From Luteimonas sp. YGD11-2 (GTDB lineage: Bacteria; Pseudomonadota; Gammaproteobacteria; Xanthomonadales; Xanthomonadaceae), in the NCBI RefSeq assembly GCF_004118975.1, contig NZ_CP035376.1, positions 682,001 to 746,000 on the forward strand: DNA of 64,000 nt, written 5' to 3'. Below are positions 17,341-27,156 of this stretch, piece by piece. The notes under the pieces were generated by a model, which saw only the letters and a program-made list of their open reading frames with translations, did not search any database and was not told the origin of the DNA. Within the stretch, counting starts at the first letter, position 1, and each line of letters starts with the position of its first letter. The translations under genes and the position numbers were made by a program.

Positions 17341-18224
17341 CGGCGCGCAAGGGCATTATCCTGGCTGGCGGCTCAGGCACGCGGCTGTATCCGATCACCA
17401 AAGGCGTCAGCAAGCAGCTGCTGCCGGTGTATGACAAGCCGATGATCTATTACCCGCTCAGCGTGCTGATGCTGGCGGGGATCCGCGAGGTGCTGATCAT
17501 CAACACGCCGCACGAGCAGGTGCTGTTCCAGCAGCTGCTGGGCGACGGGTCGCAGTGGGGCATGGAAATCCAGTACGCCGTGCAGCCGAGCCCCGATGGC
17601 CTGGCGCAGGCCTATCTGATCGGCCGCGATTTCGTGGGTGGCAAGCCGAGCTGCCTGGTGCTGGGCGACAACATCTTCCATGGGCACGGGCTCACGGCGA
17701 CGCTCAAGCGTGCCGATGCGCGCACCGACGGGGCGACCGTGTTCGGCTACTGGGTCAACGACCCGGAGCGCTACGGCGTGGCGGAGTTCGATGCCGAGGG
17801 CAGGGTGATCGACATCGCGGAGAAGCCGGAGAACCCTCGCTCGCACTACGCGGTGACGGGCCTCTATTTCTACGACGGCAACGCCAGCGACTACGCCGCC
17901 GAACTGAAGCCATCGCCGCGCGGCGAGTTGGAAATCACTGACCTCAATCGCCGCTACCTCGATGAAGGCGCGCTGTACCTCGAGCAGCTCGGCCGCGGTT
18001 ACGCCTGGCTCGACACCGGCACCCACCAGTCGCTGCATGAGGCGTCCAACTTCATCCAGACCATGCAGGACCGGCAGGGTCTGCAGGTCTGTTGCCCGGA
18101 AGAAATCGCGCTGGGCAATGGCTGGATCGACGACGCGCAGCTGGAAGCGCTTGCCAAGCCCCTGGCCAAGAACGGCTACGGCCAATACCTGCTGTCGCTG
18201 ATCCATCGTGGAGTCGTGCGTTGA
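17337..18224 (+). CDS. rfbA: Glucose-1-phosphate thymidylyltransferase
   Basis: The 295-residue enzyme joins dTTP and glucose-1-phosphate to dTDP-glucose, the first step of the rhamnose pathway. The nucleotidyltransferase motif [13 protein letters not shown] is near the N-terminus, followed by [17 protein letters not shown] and the metal-binding VLGDNIF. Length and motifs match RmlA closely. Its ATG 17337 overlaps the rfbB stop (ATGA). The reference order rfbBACD is kept here. Confidence 0.96.
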   Translation: MTARKGIILAGGSGTRLYPITKGVSKQLLPVYDKPMIYYPLSVLMLAGIREVLIINTPHEQVLFQQLLGDGSQWGMEIQYAVQPSPDGLAQAYLIGRDFVGGKPSCLVLGDNIFHGHGLTATLKRADARTDGATVFGYWVNDPERYGVAEFDAEGRVIDIAEKPENPRSHYAVTGLYFYDGNASDYAAELKPSPRGELEITDLNRRYLDEGALYLEQLGRGYAWLDTGTHQSLHEASNFIQTMQDRQGLQVCCPEEIALGNGWIDDAQLEALAKPLAKNGYGQYLLSLIHRGVVR

Positions 18225-18781
18225 AGATCATTGAAACAAAGTTGCCGGGTTGCGTGGTTCTCGAGCCCGCGGTCTTCGGTGATGCGCGCGGCTTCTTTTT
18301 CGAGACATGGAACGCAGAACGGTTCGGCCAGCACGGGCTGCCGACGACGTTCGTGCAGAGCAACGTGTCGTCGTCGTCGAAAGGCGTGCTGCGCGGGTTG
18401 CATTACCAATGGCCACGCCCGCAGGGGAAGCTCGTCAGCGTGCTGGAGGGTGAGGTGTTCGACGTGGCGGTGGATATCCGCCGTGGTTCGCCCACGTTCG
18501 GTGCATGGGAAGGCGTCCTGCTGAGTGCCGAAAACAAGCGGCAATTCTGGATTCCGGAAGGATTTGCTCACGGTTTCCTCGTGCTGTCCGACACCGCCCT
18601 CTTCAGCTATCTCTGCACCGAGGTCTACGTCAAGGAAGCCGATGCCGGCATCCGCTGGGATGACCCCGCGGTCGGCATCGACTGGCCTGTGGACGTCGCA
18701 CCGCTGCTTTCGGAGAAAGATGCGAACGCGCCCTTGCTGGCGGACGTGGCCACGGAGCGGCTTCCGGTGTTCGCCGCATGA
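18221..18781 (+). CDS. rfbC: dTDP-4-dehydrorhamnose 3,5-epimerase
   Basis: The 186-residue cupin-fold enzyme epimerises the keto sugar at C3 and C5. VLRGLHYQ contains the catalytic His, and [16 protein letters not shown] and the downstream Tyr region fit the family. The start is TTG 18221, which gives KIIETKLPG as the usual beginning and overlaps the rfbA stop as TTGA; no ATG lies nearby in this frame. A TTG start with a 4-base overlap suggests lower expression through coupling. Confidence 0.94.
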   Translation: MKIIETKLPGCVVLEPAVFGDARGFFFETWNAERFGQHGLPTTFVQSNVSSSSKGVLRGLHYQWPRPQGKLVSVLEGEVFDVAVDIRRGSPTFGAWEGVLLSAENKRQFWIPEGFAHGFLVLSDTALFSYLCTEVYVKEADAGIRWDDPAVGIDWPVDVAPLLSEKDANAPLLADVATERLPVFAA

Positions 18782-19683
18782 CAGTTCTGGTCTTCGGCGC
18801 GAATGGCCAGGTCGGCACCGAGCTGTTGCGGGCCCTGCAGGTGTCCGGACCCGTGCTGGCGACCACGCGCAGTGGCGCGCTTGAGGATGGGCGTGAGTGC
18901 ATCCGGGCGGACTTCAGCGAGCCCGATGCTGTGGTCGAGGTGCTCCACGACGTCAAGCCGCGCATCGTGGTCAACGCAGCCGCGTATACCGCGGTCGATC
19001 GTGCCGAAAACGAGCCGGAAGCTGCGCAGGTCGCCAACGCCACGACACCCGGCGCCATCGCGACCTGGTGTGCTGGGAACGACGTCCCGCTGGTTCACTA
19101 CTCCACCGACTACGTCTTCGACGGCACGGGCACCGGGCCGTATCACCCCGGGGATGCCACCGCACCCCTAGGCGTCTACGGCGCCACCAAGCTGGCCGGC
19201 GAGAACGCGATCCGCTCAGCGGGCGGGCGCCACCTGATCTTCCGCACCGCCTGGGTCTACGCCGCGCACGGGCAGAATTTCCTGCGCACGATGCTGCGCG
19301 TGGGTGCGGAACGCGATGTGCTGCGCGTGGTGGCCGACCAGGTCGGCACGCCGACGCCGGCGGCGCTGATCGCGGATGTCACGGCCCGCGCGCTCGCCCA
19401 TCCGGATGCAAGCGGAACCTGGCACCTCACCGCCGAGGGCGAGACCAGCTGGCACGGGTTTGCCGAGGCGATTTTCGCCGGCGCGGTCGAACGTGGCCTG
19501 CTGCCGCGCGCACCACACATTGAACGCATCACCACGGCGGACTACCCGACGCCTGCAAAGCGCCCGGCGTATTCGCGTCTGGACACCTCGACCCTGCAGC
19601 GCGATTTCGGCGTGGAGCTGCCGCACTGGACGCAGGGACTTTCCCGCGTGCTCGACCAGCTGGCAGCCCGGCACGCGAATTGA
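18778..19683 (+). CDS. rfbD: dTDP-4-dehydrorhamnose reductase
   Basis: The 301-residue short-chain reductase makes dTDP-L-rhamnose, the final step. VFGANGQVGTEL is the NADPH-binding loop, STDYVFDGTG carries the catalytic Thr/Asp region and YGATKLAGE the Tyr-x-x-x-Lys. Its ATG overlaps the rfbC stop. With the other three genes it supplies L-rhamnose for the O-antigen or other surface glycans. Confidence 0.95.
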   Translation: MTVLVFGANGQVGTELLRALQVSGPVLATTRSGALEDGRECIRADFSEPDAVVEVLHDVKPRIVVNAAAYTAVDRAENEPEAAQVANATTPGAIATWCAGNDVPLVHYSTDYVFDGTGTGPYHPGDATAPLGVYGATKLAGENAIRSAGGRHLIFRTAWVYAAHGQNFLRTMLRVGAERDVLRVVADQVGTPTPAALIADVTARALAHPDASGTWHLTAEGETSWHGFAEAIFAGAVERGLLPRAPHIERITTADYPTPAKRPAYSRLDTSTLQRDFGVELPHWTQGLSRVLDQLAARHAN

Positions 19684-19753
19684 CCGAAGGTCCAAGGCCA
19701 TCGTGTGGGCGCGCGGCTAGAATGGTGGCTTCCCTCCCGCGTGAGTCCGCCCG

Positions 19754-20497
19754 ATGAGTGAAGCGATTTCCACCGAGCGCCCGGCCCGCGCCGGCAAGGT
19801 CTGGCCCGATGCGCAGTCCGCGCTGGCCGACATCGTCGCCGACAACCAGACCCTCGCGGTGGGTGGGTTCGGCCTGTGTGGCATTCCCGAGGCATTGATC
19901 ACTGCGCTACGCGATTCCGGCGTCAAGGGTCTGACGGCGATTTCCAACAACGCGGGCGTCGACGGCTTCGGCCTCGGCCTGCTGCTGGAGACGCGGCAGA
20001 TCCGCAGGATGATTTCGTCGTACGTGGGCGAGAACAAGGAGTTCGAGCGGCAGTTCCTGTCCGGTGAGCTCGAGCTCGAGTTCAACCCGCAGGGCACGCT
20101 GGCCGAGCGCCTGCGTGCTGGCGGCGCCGGCATCCCGGCCTTCTTCACCGCCACGGGTTACGGGACGGTCGTCGCCGAGGGCAAGGAAACCCGCGAGTTC
20201 AACGGCAAGCACTACGTCCTCGAGACGGCGCTCACCGCCGACGTGGCCCTGGTGAAGGCGTGGAAGGCCGATACCGCCGGCAACCTCGTGTTCCGCAAGA
20301 CCGCGCGCAACTTCAACCCCGCCTGCGCGATGGCCGGCAAGATCTGCGTCGCCGAGGTCGAGGAGGTGGTGGAGGTCGGCACGATCGATCCCGACCACGT
20401 GCATCTGCCGGGCATCTACGTCGATCGCATCGTCCACAACCCGACGCCCGAGAAGCGCATCGAGCAGCGTACCGTCCGCAGCAAGGAGTCGAACTGA
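19754..20497 (+). CDS. scoA: 3-oxoacid CoA-transferase, subunit A
   Basis: The 247-residue protein is the alpha subunit of a class I CoA-transferase that moves CoA between succinyl-CoA and acetoacetate or a similar acid. [14 protein letters not shown] near residue 36 is the subunit A oxyanion/CoA motif, and [15 protein letters not shown] fits too. It overlaps the start of subunit B by one base (TGATG), so the two are translated together. The exact acid substrate (acetoacetate is most likely) cannot be read from sequence. It is a metabolic pair inserted between rhamnose and ugd genes. Confidence 0.92.
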   Translation: MSEAISTERPARAGKVWPDAQSALADIVADNQTLAVGGFGLCGIPEALITALRDSGVKGLTAISNNAGVDGFGLGLLLETRQIRRMISSYVGENKEFERQFLSGELELEFNPQGTLAERLRAGGAGIPAFFTATGYGTVVAEGKETREFNGKHYVLETALTADVALVKAWKADTAGNLVFRKTARNFNPACAMAGKICVAEVEEVVEVGTIDPDHVHLPGIYVDRIVHNPTPEKRIEQRTVRSKESN

Positions 20498-21123
20498 TGG
20501 CCTGGACCCGTGACCAGATGGCGCAACGCGCCGCGCGCGAGCTCACCGACGGCGCTTACGTGAACCTCGGCATCGGCCTGCCAACCCTGGTGGCCAACCA
20601 CATCCCGGATGGCGTCGATGTCTGGCTGCAGTCGGAGAACGGCCTGCTCGGCATCGGCCCGTTCCCGACTGATGACGAGGTCGACGCCGACCTGATCAAC
20701 GCCGGCAAGCAGACCGTCACTGCCCGCCAGGGCGCGAGCTATTTCGGCAGCCACGATTCGTTCGCGATGATCCGCGGCGGCCACATCGACCTCGCCATCC
20801 TTGGCGCGATGCAGGTCACCGCTACCGGCGACCTCGCCAACTGGATGGTGCCCGGCAAGATGGTCAAGGGCATGGGCGGCGCGATGGACCTGGTCGCCGG
20901 CGTCAAGCGCGTGGTCGTGTTGATGGAACACGTCGCGAAGGACGGCAGCCACAAGATCCTGCCTGAATGCACGCTGCCGCTGACCGGCGTGGGCGTGGTG
21001 AGCCGCATCATCACCGACCTTGCGGTGTTCGACGTGACGCCGGGGGGGCTGGTGCTGGTCGAAGCCGCGGATGGCGTCGAAGTGGACGAACTGCGCACGA
21101 AGACCGGCGTGCCGTTCGCCTGA
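20497..21123 (+). CDS. scoB: 3-oxoacid CoA-transferase, subunit B
   Basis: The 208-residue beta subunit contains the catalytic glutamate in SENGLLG (Glu about residue 47), which forms the glutamyl-CoA thioester, after the [12 protein letters not shown]oA-binding stretch. Length and motif match SCOT-type beta subunits. It directly follows subunit A with a one-base overlap. Both belong to ketone-body or branched-chain degradation in the cytoplasm. Confidence 0.93.
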   Translation: MAWTRDQMAQRAARELTDGAYVNLGIGLPTLVANHIPDGVDVWLQSENGLLGIGPFPTDDEVDADLINAGKQTVTARQGASYFGSHDSFAMIRGGHIDLAILGAMQVTATGDLANWMVPGKMVKGMGGAMDLVAGVKRVVVLMEHVAKDGSHKILPECTLPLTGVGVVSRIITDLAVFDVTPGGLVLVEAADGVEVDELRTKTGVPFA

Positions 21124-21175
21124 TTGACATGTCCGTCGGCTATCGTCGGCGCTTCGACCCATGCGTGCGCAACGG

Positions 21176-22513
21176 ATGAAAGTGGCGATGTTCGGGACCG
21201 GCTACGTCGGTCTCGTGACCGGAACCTGCCTGGCGGAGATCGGCCATGACGTCACCTGCGTCGATGTCGACGCAGGGCGCATCGCTCGCCTAGAGCGTGG
21301 CGAAATCCCCATCTACGAGCCCGGGCTGGCGTCGCTGGTGCAGGCCAATGCAGGCGCCGGGCGCCTGCGGTTCACCACCGATCCGTCCGCGGCACTCCAC
21401 GACGTGGCGATCGTGTTCATCGCGGTCGGAACGCCTCCCACGCAGGATGGCGGCGCCGACCTGACCCAGGTGTTCGACGCTGCGCGAACCATCGGCACAT
21501 ACCTGAGTGGCGATGCGATCGTGGTCAGCAAGTCCACCGTGCCGGTCGGTACAGCAGAGCGGGTGGCGTCCATCATCGACGAGGTGCTGGCTCGTCGTGG
21601 CGTGGCGTTCGATGTCGATGTCGCATCCAATCCGGAGTTCCTCAAGGAAGGCGCGGCGGTCAAGGACTGCATGCATCCGGATCGCATCGTGATAGGTGCG
21701 TCGCGCGCGTCCACCATCCAGAGTCTGCGTCGGCTGTATGCCCCGTTCGTTCGCAACCACGACCGCTTCGTTGAGATGGATGCGCGCTCGGCGGAGCTGA
21801 CGAAGTACGCCGCGAATGCGCTGCTGGCCACCAAGATCAGTTTCATGAACGAGATGTCGCGCATCGCCGAGCAGGTCGGCGCCGATATCGAACAGGTGCG
21901 CCTGGGCATCGGCCCGGATCCGCGCATCGGATGGCACTTCATCTACGCCGGCGCCGGCTACGGAGGCGCATGTTTCCCCAAGGACGTGCTCGCCCTGGCG
22001 CACGCCGCACGCGACGCGCAGGTGCCTGCCGACCTGCTGGCCGCCGTGCATGCTGTCAACGATGCACAGAAGCGACACCTCTATGCGCTCATGGCGCGCC
22101 ACTACGGCGGCGCGCCGACCGGCAAGGTCGTGGCCATCTGGGGCGCCGCTTTCAAGCCGAATACCGACGACATCCGCGGTGCTCCGGCACTTACGCTCAT
22201 CGAACAGCTGTGGGCAGTCGGGGCGTGGGTCCGGGTATACGATCCGAAGGCCCTGAAGGAACTGCAGCGCTTCTACGGCACGCGTGACGACCTCACGTTG
22301 TGCGACAGCGCTGCGGAGGCGCTCGAGGACTGCGACGCCCTCGCAGTGCTGACGGAATGGCGCGAGTTCCGCAGTCCGGATCTGGCACTGATGCGGGAGC
22401 GCATCCGCGACCGCGTCATGTTCGACGGACGCAACATCTATGACCCCGCGGAGATCGAGGACGCCGGTATCGCGTATTTCGGTGTCGGGCGGGGGCGCTC
22501 GCTGGTGCCCTAG
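21176..22513 (+). CDS. ugd: UDP-glucose 6-dehydrogenase
   Basis: The 445-residue enzyme oxidises UDP-glucose to UDP-glucuronate with two NAD. MFGTGYVGLVTGTCLA is the Rossmann loop, the catalytic Cys is residue 266 in GGACFPKD, and Lys220 with the following Asn fit the family. The start at 21176 (MKVAMFG) is the family start; ATG 21161 adds five residues. UDP-glucuronate feeds exopolysaccharide or LPS core. Its stop overlaps that of the convergent WbsX-RgpF gene. Confidence 0.94.
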   Translation: MKVAMFGTGYVGLVTGTCLAEIGHDVTCVDVDAGRIARLERGEIPIYEPGLASLVQANAGAGRLRFTTDPSAALHDVAIVFIAVGTPPTQDGGADLTQVFDAARTIGTYLSGDAIVVSKSTVPVGTAERVASIIDEVLARRGVAFDVDVASNPEFLKEGAAVKDCMHPDRIVIGASRASTIQSLRRLYAPFVRNHDRFVEMDARSAELTKYAANALLATKISFMNEMSRIAEQVGADIEQVRLGIGPDPRIGWHFIYAGAGYGGACFPKDVLALAHAARDAQVPADLLAAVHAVNDAQKRHLYALMARHYGGAPTGKVVAIWGAAFKPNTDDIRGAPALTLIEQLWAVGAWVRVYDPKALKELQRFYGTRDDLTLCDSAAEALEDCDALAVLTEWREFRSPDLALMRERIRDRVMFDGRNIYDPAEIEDAGIAYFGVGRGRSLVP

Positions 22514-24564
22514 CGACTCCGGGTGCGGCCGGCGAACCGGTACCCTGTGCTTTCCGGTTGGGGGGGCAGCCCGGCGCACTCCGCGGCGGCCATCACGCGA
22601 AAGCCTGCATCTTTCGTGATCAGCAAAAAAACGCGCTCGATGGCATGTGCGAGCGTCCCATCGAGTTGCCCCTCCTCATCCTCGAACTCATCGACCTGTA
22701 GATGCGCATCGAGCAGCGGCCTGAGGCTGGCCAGCCGGAACCAGGCCATGCTGCCCGCGATGAACTGGTCGGCATCGGTGGCCGGCACCGAAATTCCAGT
22801 CCGCCGGCAGAGATAGTGACAGCGCCTTTCGTTTGCGCTCCAGTGGTAGTGGAGCGGCTGCATATGACCTTCAGGGCCGACCACACCCAGGGCAGGATCT
22901 TCCGCAAATGCCGCCAGCACTGCGCGGAACCGGTCCGGCGCGGCGAGACGCTGCAGCAGTTCGTGGCGCCACGTATCGCCATCCTCCCGGTGTGTGGAAC
23001 GCTTGGTGTGGAGCTTCAGGACAACGTCCACCCCCTCATCCAGCAAGCGGCCAGCGACCTGCAGGAAGGGCAGGATGTCGCGACCACGGTTCTCGACCTC
23101 GACGATCTCGGCATGCGTGTCCTGTTGCAGCAACACCGTTTCGACCGCCAGACGCCGCTCCGCTGGCACCGTGATGACGAGCCGGTACTCGTGCGCCGCA
23201 TCTCCCAGGATCCCGAGGATCTCGGGGAGAACGTCCGGATACCACGCATGTACGACGATCGCGACATTGTCCGGGGGCGGGCGGCGCGCGGCGACGGTAC
23301 GGCACGGGGTCGCTCCGGCGAATAACGCCTCCCGGGTCGCGTCAAGCCACGCATGCCCCAGCCTCAGGTCCGGTTCCAGCACGGCGCCTTCGGCCCATTC
23401 GTTCCATGCGTTGATGAATACGAGATCGGAGCCGCTGCGCGGTAGACGATTCCGTAGGGTGGCCTCCAGCCAGTCGCGATAACCACGGGGAGACGCATGC
23501 AGGTAGGTGCGTCCGCGACCAGGGCGGCGCGGCTCGTTGTCCCAGCCGCAGTTCACCGCTGGATGCATCGGGTAGGCGGGGACTCCGCGTTGCGCCCAGT
23601 TGCCTGCCAGTTCGCGCCAGTCCAGCACTTCCCCTTCGTAGCCCGGATTCAACAGCCGCTGCTCGGCTGTCAACGACGCTGGCGAGGAGAGATTGGGGGG
23701 GAACTCCACCGCCGCATCGAAGCCGATCGACCGCGGATCATCGCGCTCGAAGGAATGCACGCATGCGAGGTGGATCTCACCGACGCCGTTTTCCCGGCAC
23801 CACCCACGCCAACGCTCGGCCGTTGCGCGGGGATCGGGCAACAGACCGGTGCGATAGACCAGCAGCACGGGCCTGCCATCGACCCGCAGGTAGCGCGGGT
23901 CGCGAAGGTACGCCGCGATGTGGGCAATGAATGCCAGATCGTCTTCCGGGCTGTGGGATTGCCCGATCAGGATGTCCTGCTCGCGCCCGTCCCAGCGGCG
24001 AGACCAGTTCTCGTTGGCCCAGCACAGGCAGATCGGGAAGTCGATCGAAGTGTCGCCGAGCCACTGCCGCAGCGGGGTGTCCAGCAACGTCTTGCCGCCG
24101 AACCAGTAGAAGTAGCTGCAGAACGCCGAAATACCGTACGCCCGTGCAAGTTCGGTCTGCGCGCGCAGCGTGTCCGGAAGGCGCAGGTCATAGAAGCCGA
24201 GGTCACCCGGCAGCCTTGGCTGCACATGGCCTTCGAACTGCGGCAGTGCCCGGGTGACGTTGCGCCATTCGGTGAAGCCGGGGCCCCACCAGGCATCGTT
24301 CTCGGGGATCGGGTGGAACTGCGGCAGGTAGAACGCCACCAGGCGCGCGGGGAGCGGATCAGGCAACGGAGCGTCCGTACGCTCGCGATAATCGATCGCG
24401 CGACCGCCCGCGTGGCGGCGGGGGCGCTGTGGCGAATCGTCGCCGTGCCATTGCCCGGCCTCGGGTGGAGGAATGAGCGCAGGTGCGGCGTTCAAGACGC
24501 GCTGACGGACCCGGTCGCGCATGGCCTCGGGCATCGGCATTGCACGAAAGACCCAACGCAGCAT
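22510..24564 (-). CDS. WbsX (GH99-like) and RgpF fusion, rhamnan/O-antigen protein
   Basis: The 684-residue protein fuses two glycan-locus domains. Residues about 74-415 are WbsX/GH99-like, with VAFYLPQFHPIPENDAWWG, GFTEW and NAWNEWAEGAVLEPD. Residues about 430-660 are RgpF-like (rhamnan synthesis protein F), with VENRGRDILPFLQVA, VVLKLHTKRSTH and FIAGSMAWFR. Such proteins occur with rhamnose-rich O-antigens; the enzymatic step is debated, and either a glycosyltransferase or a hydrolase fold has been proposed. ATG 24564 is the chosen start. GTG 24618 is in frame and overlaps the ETF-QO stop as GTGA but lacks a ribosome site. It is separated from the main locus by about 10 kb of mixed genes. 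Confidence 0.8.
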   Translation of the reverse strand: MLRWVFRAMPMPEAMRDRVRQRVLNAAPALIPPPEAGQWHGDDSPQRPRRHAGGRAIDYRERTDAPLPDPLPARLVAFYLPQFHPIPENDAWWGPGFTEWRNVTRALPQFEGHVQPRLPGDLGFYDLRLPDTLRAQTELARAYGISAFCSYFYWFGGKTLLDTPLRQWLGDTSIDFPICLCWANENWSRRWDGREQDILIGQSHSPEDDLAFIAHIAAYLRDPRYLRVDGRPVLLVYRTGLLPDPRATAERWRGWCRENGVGEIHLACVHSFERDDPRSIGFDAAVEFPPNLSSPASLTAEQRLLNPGYEGEVLDWRELAGNWAQRGVPAYPMHPAVNCGWDNEPRRPGRGRTYLHASPRGYRDWLEATLRNRLPRSGSDLVFINAWNEWAEGAVLEPDLRLGHAWLDATREALFAGATPCRTVAARRPPPDNVAIVVHAWYPDVLPEILGILGDAAHEYRLVITVPAERRLAVETVLLQQDTHAEIVEVENRGRDILPFLQVAGRLLDEGVDVVLKLHTKRSTHREDGDTWRHELLQRLAAPDRFRAVLAAFAEDPALGVVGPEGHMQPLHYHWSANERRCHYLCRRTGISVPATDADQFIAGSMAWFRLASLRPLLDAHLQVDEFEDEEGQLDGTLAHAIERVFLLITKDAGFRVMAAAECAGLPPQPESTGYRFAGRTRSR

Positions 24565-24614
24565 CGCGAACGCGCCCCGGTGGGCACGGTCGCGGAGCGT
24601 CTGACTGCCTGTGC

Positions 24615-26246
24615 TCACAGATTCTGGTAATTCGGCCCCGAGCCACCCTCGGGCGTGACCCAGGTGATGATCTCGTACGGGTCCTTGATGTCGCAGGTCT
24701 TGCAGTGCACGCAGTTGGCGGCATTGATCTGCAGGCGCTTGCCGTGTTCGGCCTGCGTGTCCTCGACGATCTCGTAGACCGATGCCGGGCAGAAACGGGT
24801 GCAGGGGTTGTTGTATTCCTCGACGCAGCGGGTCACGCAGATCGAGGTGTCGTGCACGTGCAGGTGCACGGGCTGGTCCTCGTCGTGCTCGGTGGCGGCG
24901 AAGTACACGCCGGCGAGGCGGTCGCGTGGGGCAAGGTCGCGCTGCACGTAGTCGCGGTTCGGCCGCTCGTGCTCGCCGACCTTGTCGAGTGAACACCAGT
25001 CGGCGTTGACCTTCAGGGTCCACGGCGAATGCCCGCTGGTCACGGTCTCCCATGCACCGTTGGCGAGGCCGAACCACATGCCCCTCTTGAAGCCCGGCTT
25101 GATATTGCGCACCTTGCGCAGCTCGGCGACCGCATCGGATGCGCGCAGCCTGGCGTCGAAACCTTCAGGAGCGAGTGCGCTGGCGACCAGGTGCTCGGCG
25201 GCGAGCATGCCGCTGCGGATCGCCTGGTGGGTGCCCTTGATCTTGGGAACGTTGAGCAGGCCCGCGGTGTCGCCGATCAGCAGTGCGCCGGGCATCTCCA
25301 CCTTCGGCAGCGACTGCCAGCCGCCGGTCACGATCGCGCGCGCGCCGGCCGAAAGGATGGTGCCGCCTTCGAGCAGCGGCCTGATCATCGGATGGTGCTT
25401 CCACTGCTGGAACGCCTCGTAGGGCGCGTAGTTCGGGTCCTGGTAGTCGAGGCCGCTGACATAGCCGATGGCGACCTGGTCGTTCTCCAGGTGGTACAGG
25501 AAGCTGCCGCCATAGGTGCTGGTGTCGGCCGGCCAGCCCAGCGTGTGCACGATCTTGCCGGGCGTCCCGCGCCCCGCGGGCAGCTGCCAGAGCTCCTTGA
25601 TGCCGATCGAATAGGCCTGCGGATCGCTGTCGCCATCGAGGTTGAAGCGGCGCACCAGGCGCTTGGTGAGGTGCCCGCGCGCACCCTCGGCCAGCACGGT
25701 CACCTTCGCGCGGATATCGATGCCCGGCGTATAGCCCGGCTTGTGCGAACCGTCCTTGGCGATGCCCATGTCACCGATGCGCACGCCGAGCACGGTGCCG
25801 TCGTCGGCATGCAGGGTCTCGGCGGCGGCGAAGCCGGGGTAGATCTCGACCCCGAGCGCCTCGGCCTGCGGTGCCAGCCATGCGCACATCGCGCCGAGGC
25901 TGACGATGAAGTTGCCATGGTTGCGCATGCCCGGCGGCACGATCGGCGCCTTGCGGCCGCCATCCTTCGTCAGCAGCCAGAACTCGTCTTCGCCCGCGGG
26001 CACGCACACCGGCGGCGGGTTGTCCCGCCAGCCGGGCAGCAGCGCATCCAGCGGGCCGGGTTCGATCACCGCACCCGAGAGGATGTGTGCGCCGATGGTG
26101 CTGGACTTCTCGATCACGCAGACCGAGATCTCCGGGTTGAGCTGCTTCAGGCGGATCGCGAACGACAGGCCCGCCGGGCCGGCGCCCACGGTGACGACGT
26201 CGTACTCCATCACGTCGCGTTCGATGGCGTCGGCTGGCTGGTTCAT
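24615..26246 (-). CDS. Electron transfer flavoprotein-ubiquinone oxidoreductase
   Basis: The 543-residue enzyme takes electrons from reduced ETF and passes them to ubiquinone at the inner membrane. GAGPAG at residues 21-26 begins the FAD domain. The C-terminal part has the 4Fe-4S cysteines in CVEEYNNPCTRFCP and INAANCVHCKTCDIKDP, in the usual order. The start at 26246 (MNQPADAIERDVMEYDVV) is the closest match to the family; a longer open frame overlaps the divergent alkB-like gene. It completes the EtfAB chain encoded 9 kb away. Confidence 0.95.
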   Translation of the reverse strand: MNQPADAIERDVMEYDVVTVGAGPAGLSFAIRLKQLNPEISVCVIEKSSTIGAHILSGAVIEPGPLDALLPGWRDNPPPVCVPAGEDEFWLLTKDGGRKAPIVPPGMRNHGNFIVSLGAMCAWLAPQAEALGVEIYPGFAAAETLHADDGTVLGVRIGDMGIAKDGSHKPGYTPGIDIRAKVTVLAEGARGHLTKRLVRRFNLDGDSDPQAYSIGIKELWQLPAGRGTPGKIVHTLGWPADTSTYGGSFLYHLENDQVAIGYVSGLDYQDPNYAPYEAFQQWKHHPMIRPLLEGGTILSAGARAIVTGGWQSLPKVEMPGALLIGDTAGLLNVPKIKGTHQAIRSGMLAAEHLVASALAPEGFDARLRASDAVAELRKVRNIKPGFKRGMWFGLANGAWETVTSGHSPWTLKVNADWCSLDKVGEHERPNRDYVQRDLAPRDRLAGVYFAATEHDEDQPVHLHVHDTSICVTRCVEEYNNPCTRFCPASVYEIVEDTQAEHGKRLQINAANCVHCKTCDIKDPYEIITWVTPEGGSGPNYQNL

Positions 26247-26341
26247 GCTGGCTCGTACTCCCGGGTCACAGGATGCGATTGTCGCGTTTTCGCGGTGAAC
26301 GCGGCAAATTGCCATACCGCTGACCCATTCCCGCGTGCCGA

Positions 26342-26929
26342 ATGCTGGAACCGCTCGACCTTCCTGGCGCCGATATCCGTTTCGATCCGGCGTGGCTGTC
26401 GCGGCCGGAGGCCGATGCGCTGTTCGATGTCCTGCACGAAGGGCTTGCATGGGAGACCCACCGGGTGCGGCTGTTCGGGCGCGAGATCGACAGCCCGCGG
26501 CGCAGCGTGTGGATCGGGGAAGCGGAGGCGGTCTACCGCTATTCGGGAACCCGGTTCGTGCCGAGACCATGGACGCCGGAACTGAGCGCGCTGGCCTCCC
26601 GGCTCGGGACCGCCACCAGCGCACGATTCAACAGCGTGCTGGCCAACCTCTATCGTGACGGCCGCGATGGCATGAGCTGGCACAGCGACGACGAGCCGGA
26701 ACTGGGCCCACATCCGGTGATCGCCTCGCTGAGCCTGGGCGCCCCGCGGCGCTTCGTGTTCAAGGCGCGCACGGGAGATGCGCGGCTCGCACTGACGCTG
26801 CCGCACGGCAGCCTGCTGCTGATGGCTGGCGAGACGCAACGGGTGTACCGCCACGCGCTGCCGAAGACCGCGCGGCCGGTGGGCCCGCGGATCAACCTGA
26901 CCTTCCGGTGGGTGCAGGCGCGTGGGTGA
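26342..26929 (+). CDS. AlkB-like 2-oxoglutarate/Fe(II) dioxygenase
   Basis: The 195-residue protein has all expected AlkB-family residues: iron ligands His114 and Asp116 in WHSDDE, His171 in YRHALPK, and the 2-oxoglutarate arginine and substrate arginine in RINLTFR (183-189). NLYRDGRDGMSWHSDDE is close to the ALKBH2/3-like bacterial group that removes methyl groups from 1-methyladenine and 3-methylcytosine in DNA or RNA. The gene is divergent from ETF-QO, and no partner was recognised. Repair is the likeliest role; a substrate cannot be assigned. Confidence 0.88.
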   Translation: MLEPLDLPGADIRFDPAWLSRPEADALFDVLHEGLAWETHRVRLFGREIDSPRRSVWIGEAEAVYRYSGTRFVPRPWTPELSALASRLGTATSARFNSVLANLYRDGRDGMSWHSDDEPELGPHPVIASLSLGAPRRFVFKARTGDARLALTLPHGSLLLMAGETQRVYRHALPKTARPVGPRINLTFRWVQARG

Positions 26930-26953
26930 GGGCGCCGGCGTGCTGTGGTGCTT

Positions 26954-27142
26954 GCCCTCATCCGCCCTGTGGGCACCTTCTCGCGCAGGCGGGGGAAGGG
27001 AAGCGGGAAAGCCTGAAATCCGCAGATTGGGAAGGCGCGAAAGGACGAAGGCTGGAAAGGCTCGCAATCGGGTGACACACGCGGATGGAATCCTTCTCCC
27101 GCTTGCGGGAGAAGGTGGCGCGAAGCGCCGGATGAAGGGCGC
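26954..27142. repeat. Inverted intergenic repeat pair (MITE/REP-like)
   Basis: The left end (26954-26999) and right end (27092-27142) are imperfect inverted copies of about 45 bases, with matching GCCCTCATCCG...CACCTTCTC and GAGAAGGTG...CGGATGAAGGGC. Each end also contains a small hairpin, for example CTTCTCCCGCTTGCGGGAGAAG at the right. The unit lies between the convergent alkB-like and ilvE genes, so it may also act as a terminator. No transposase is inside. Confidence 0.55.
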
Positions 27143-27156
27143 CTTGCGCGCAGGCG

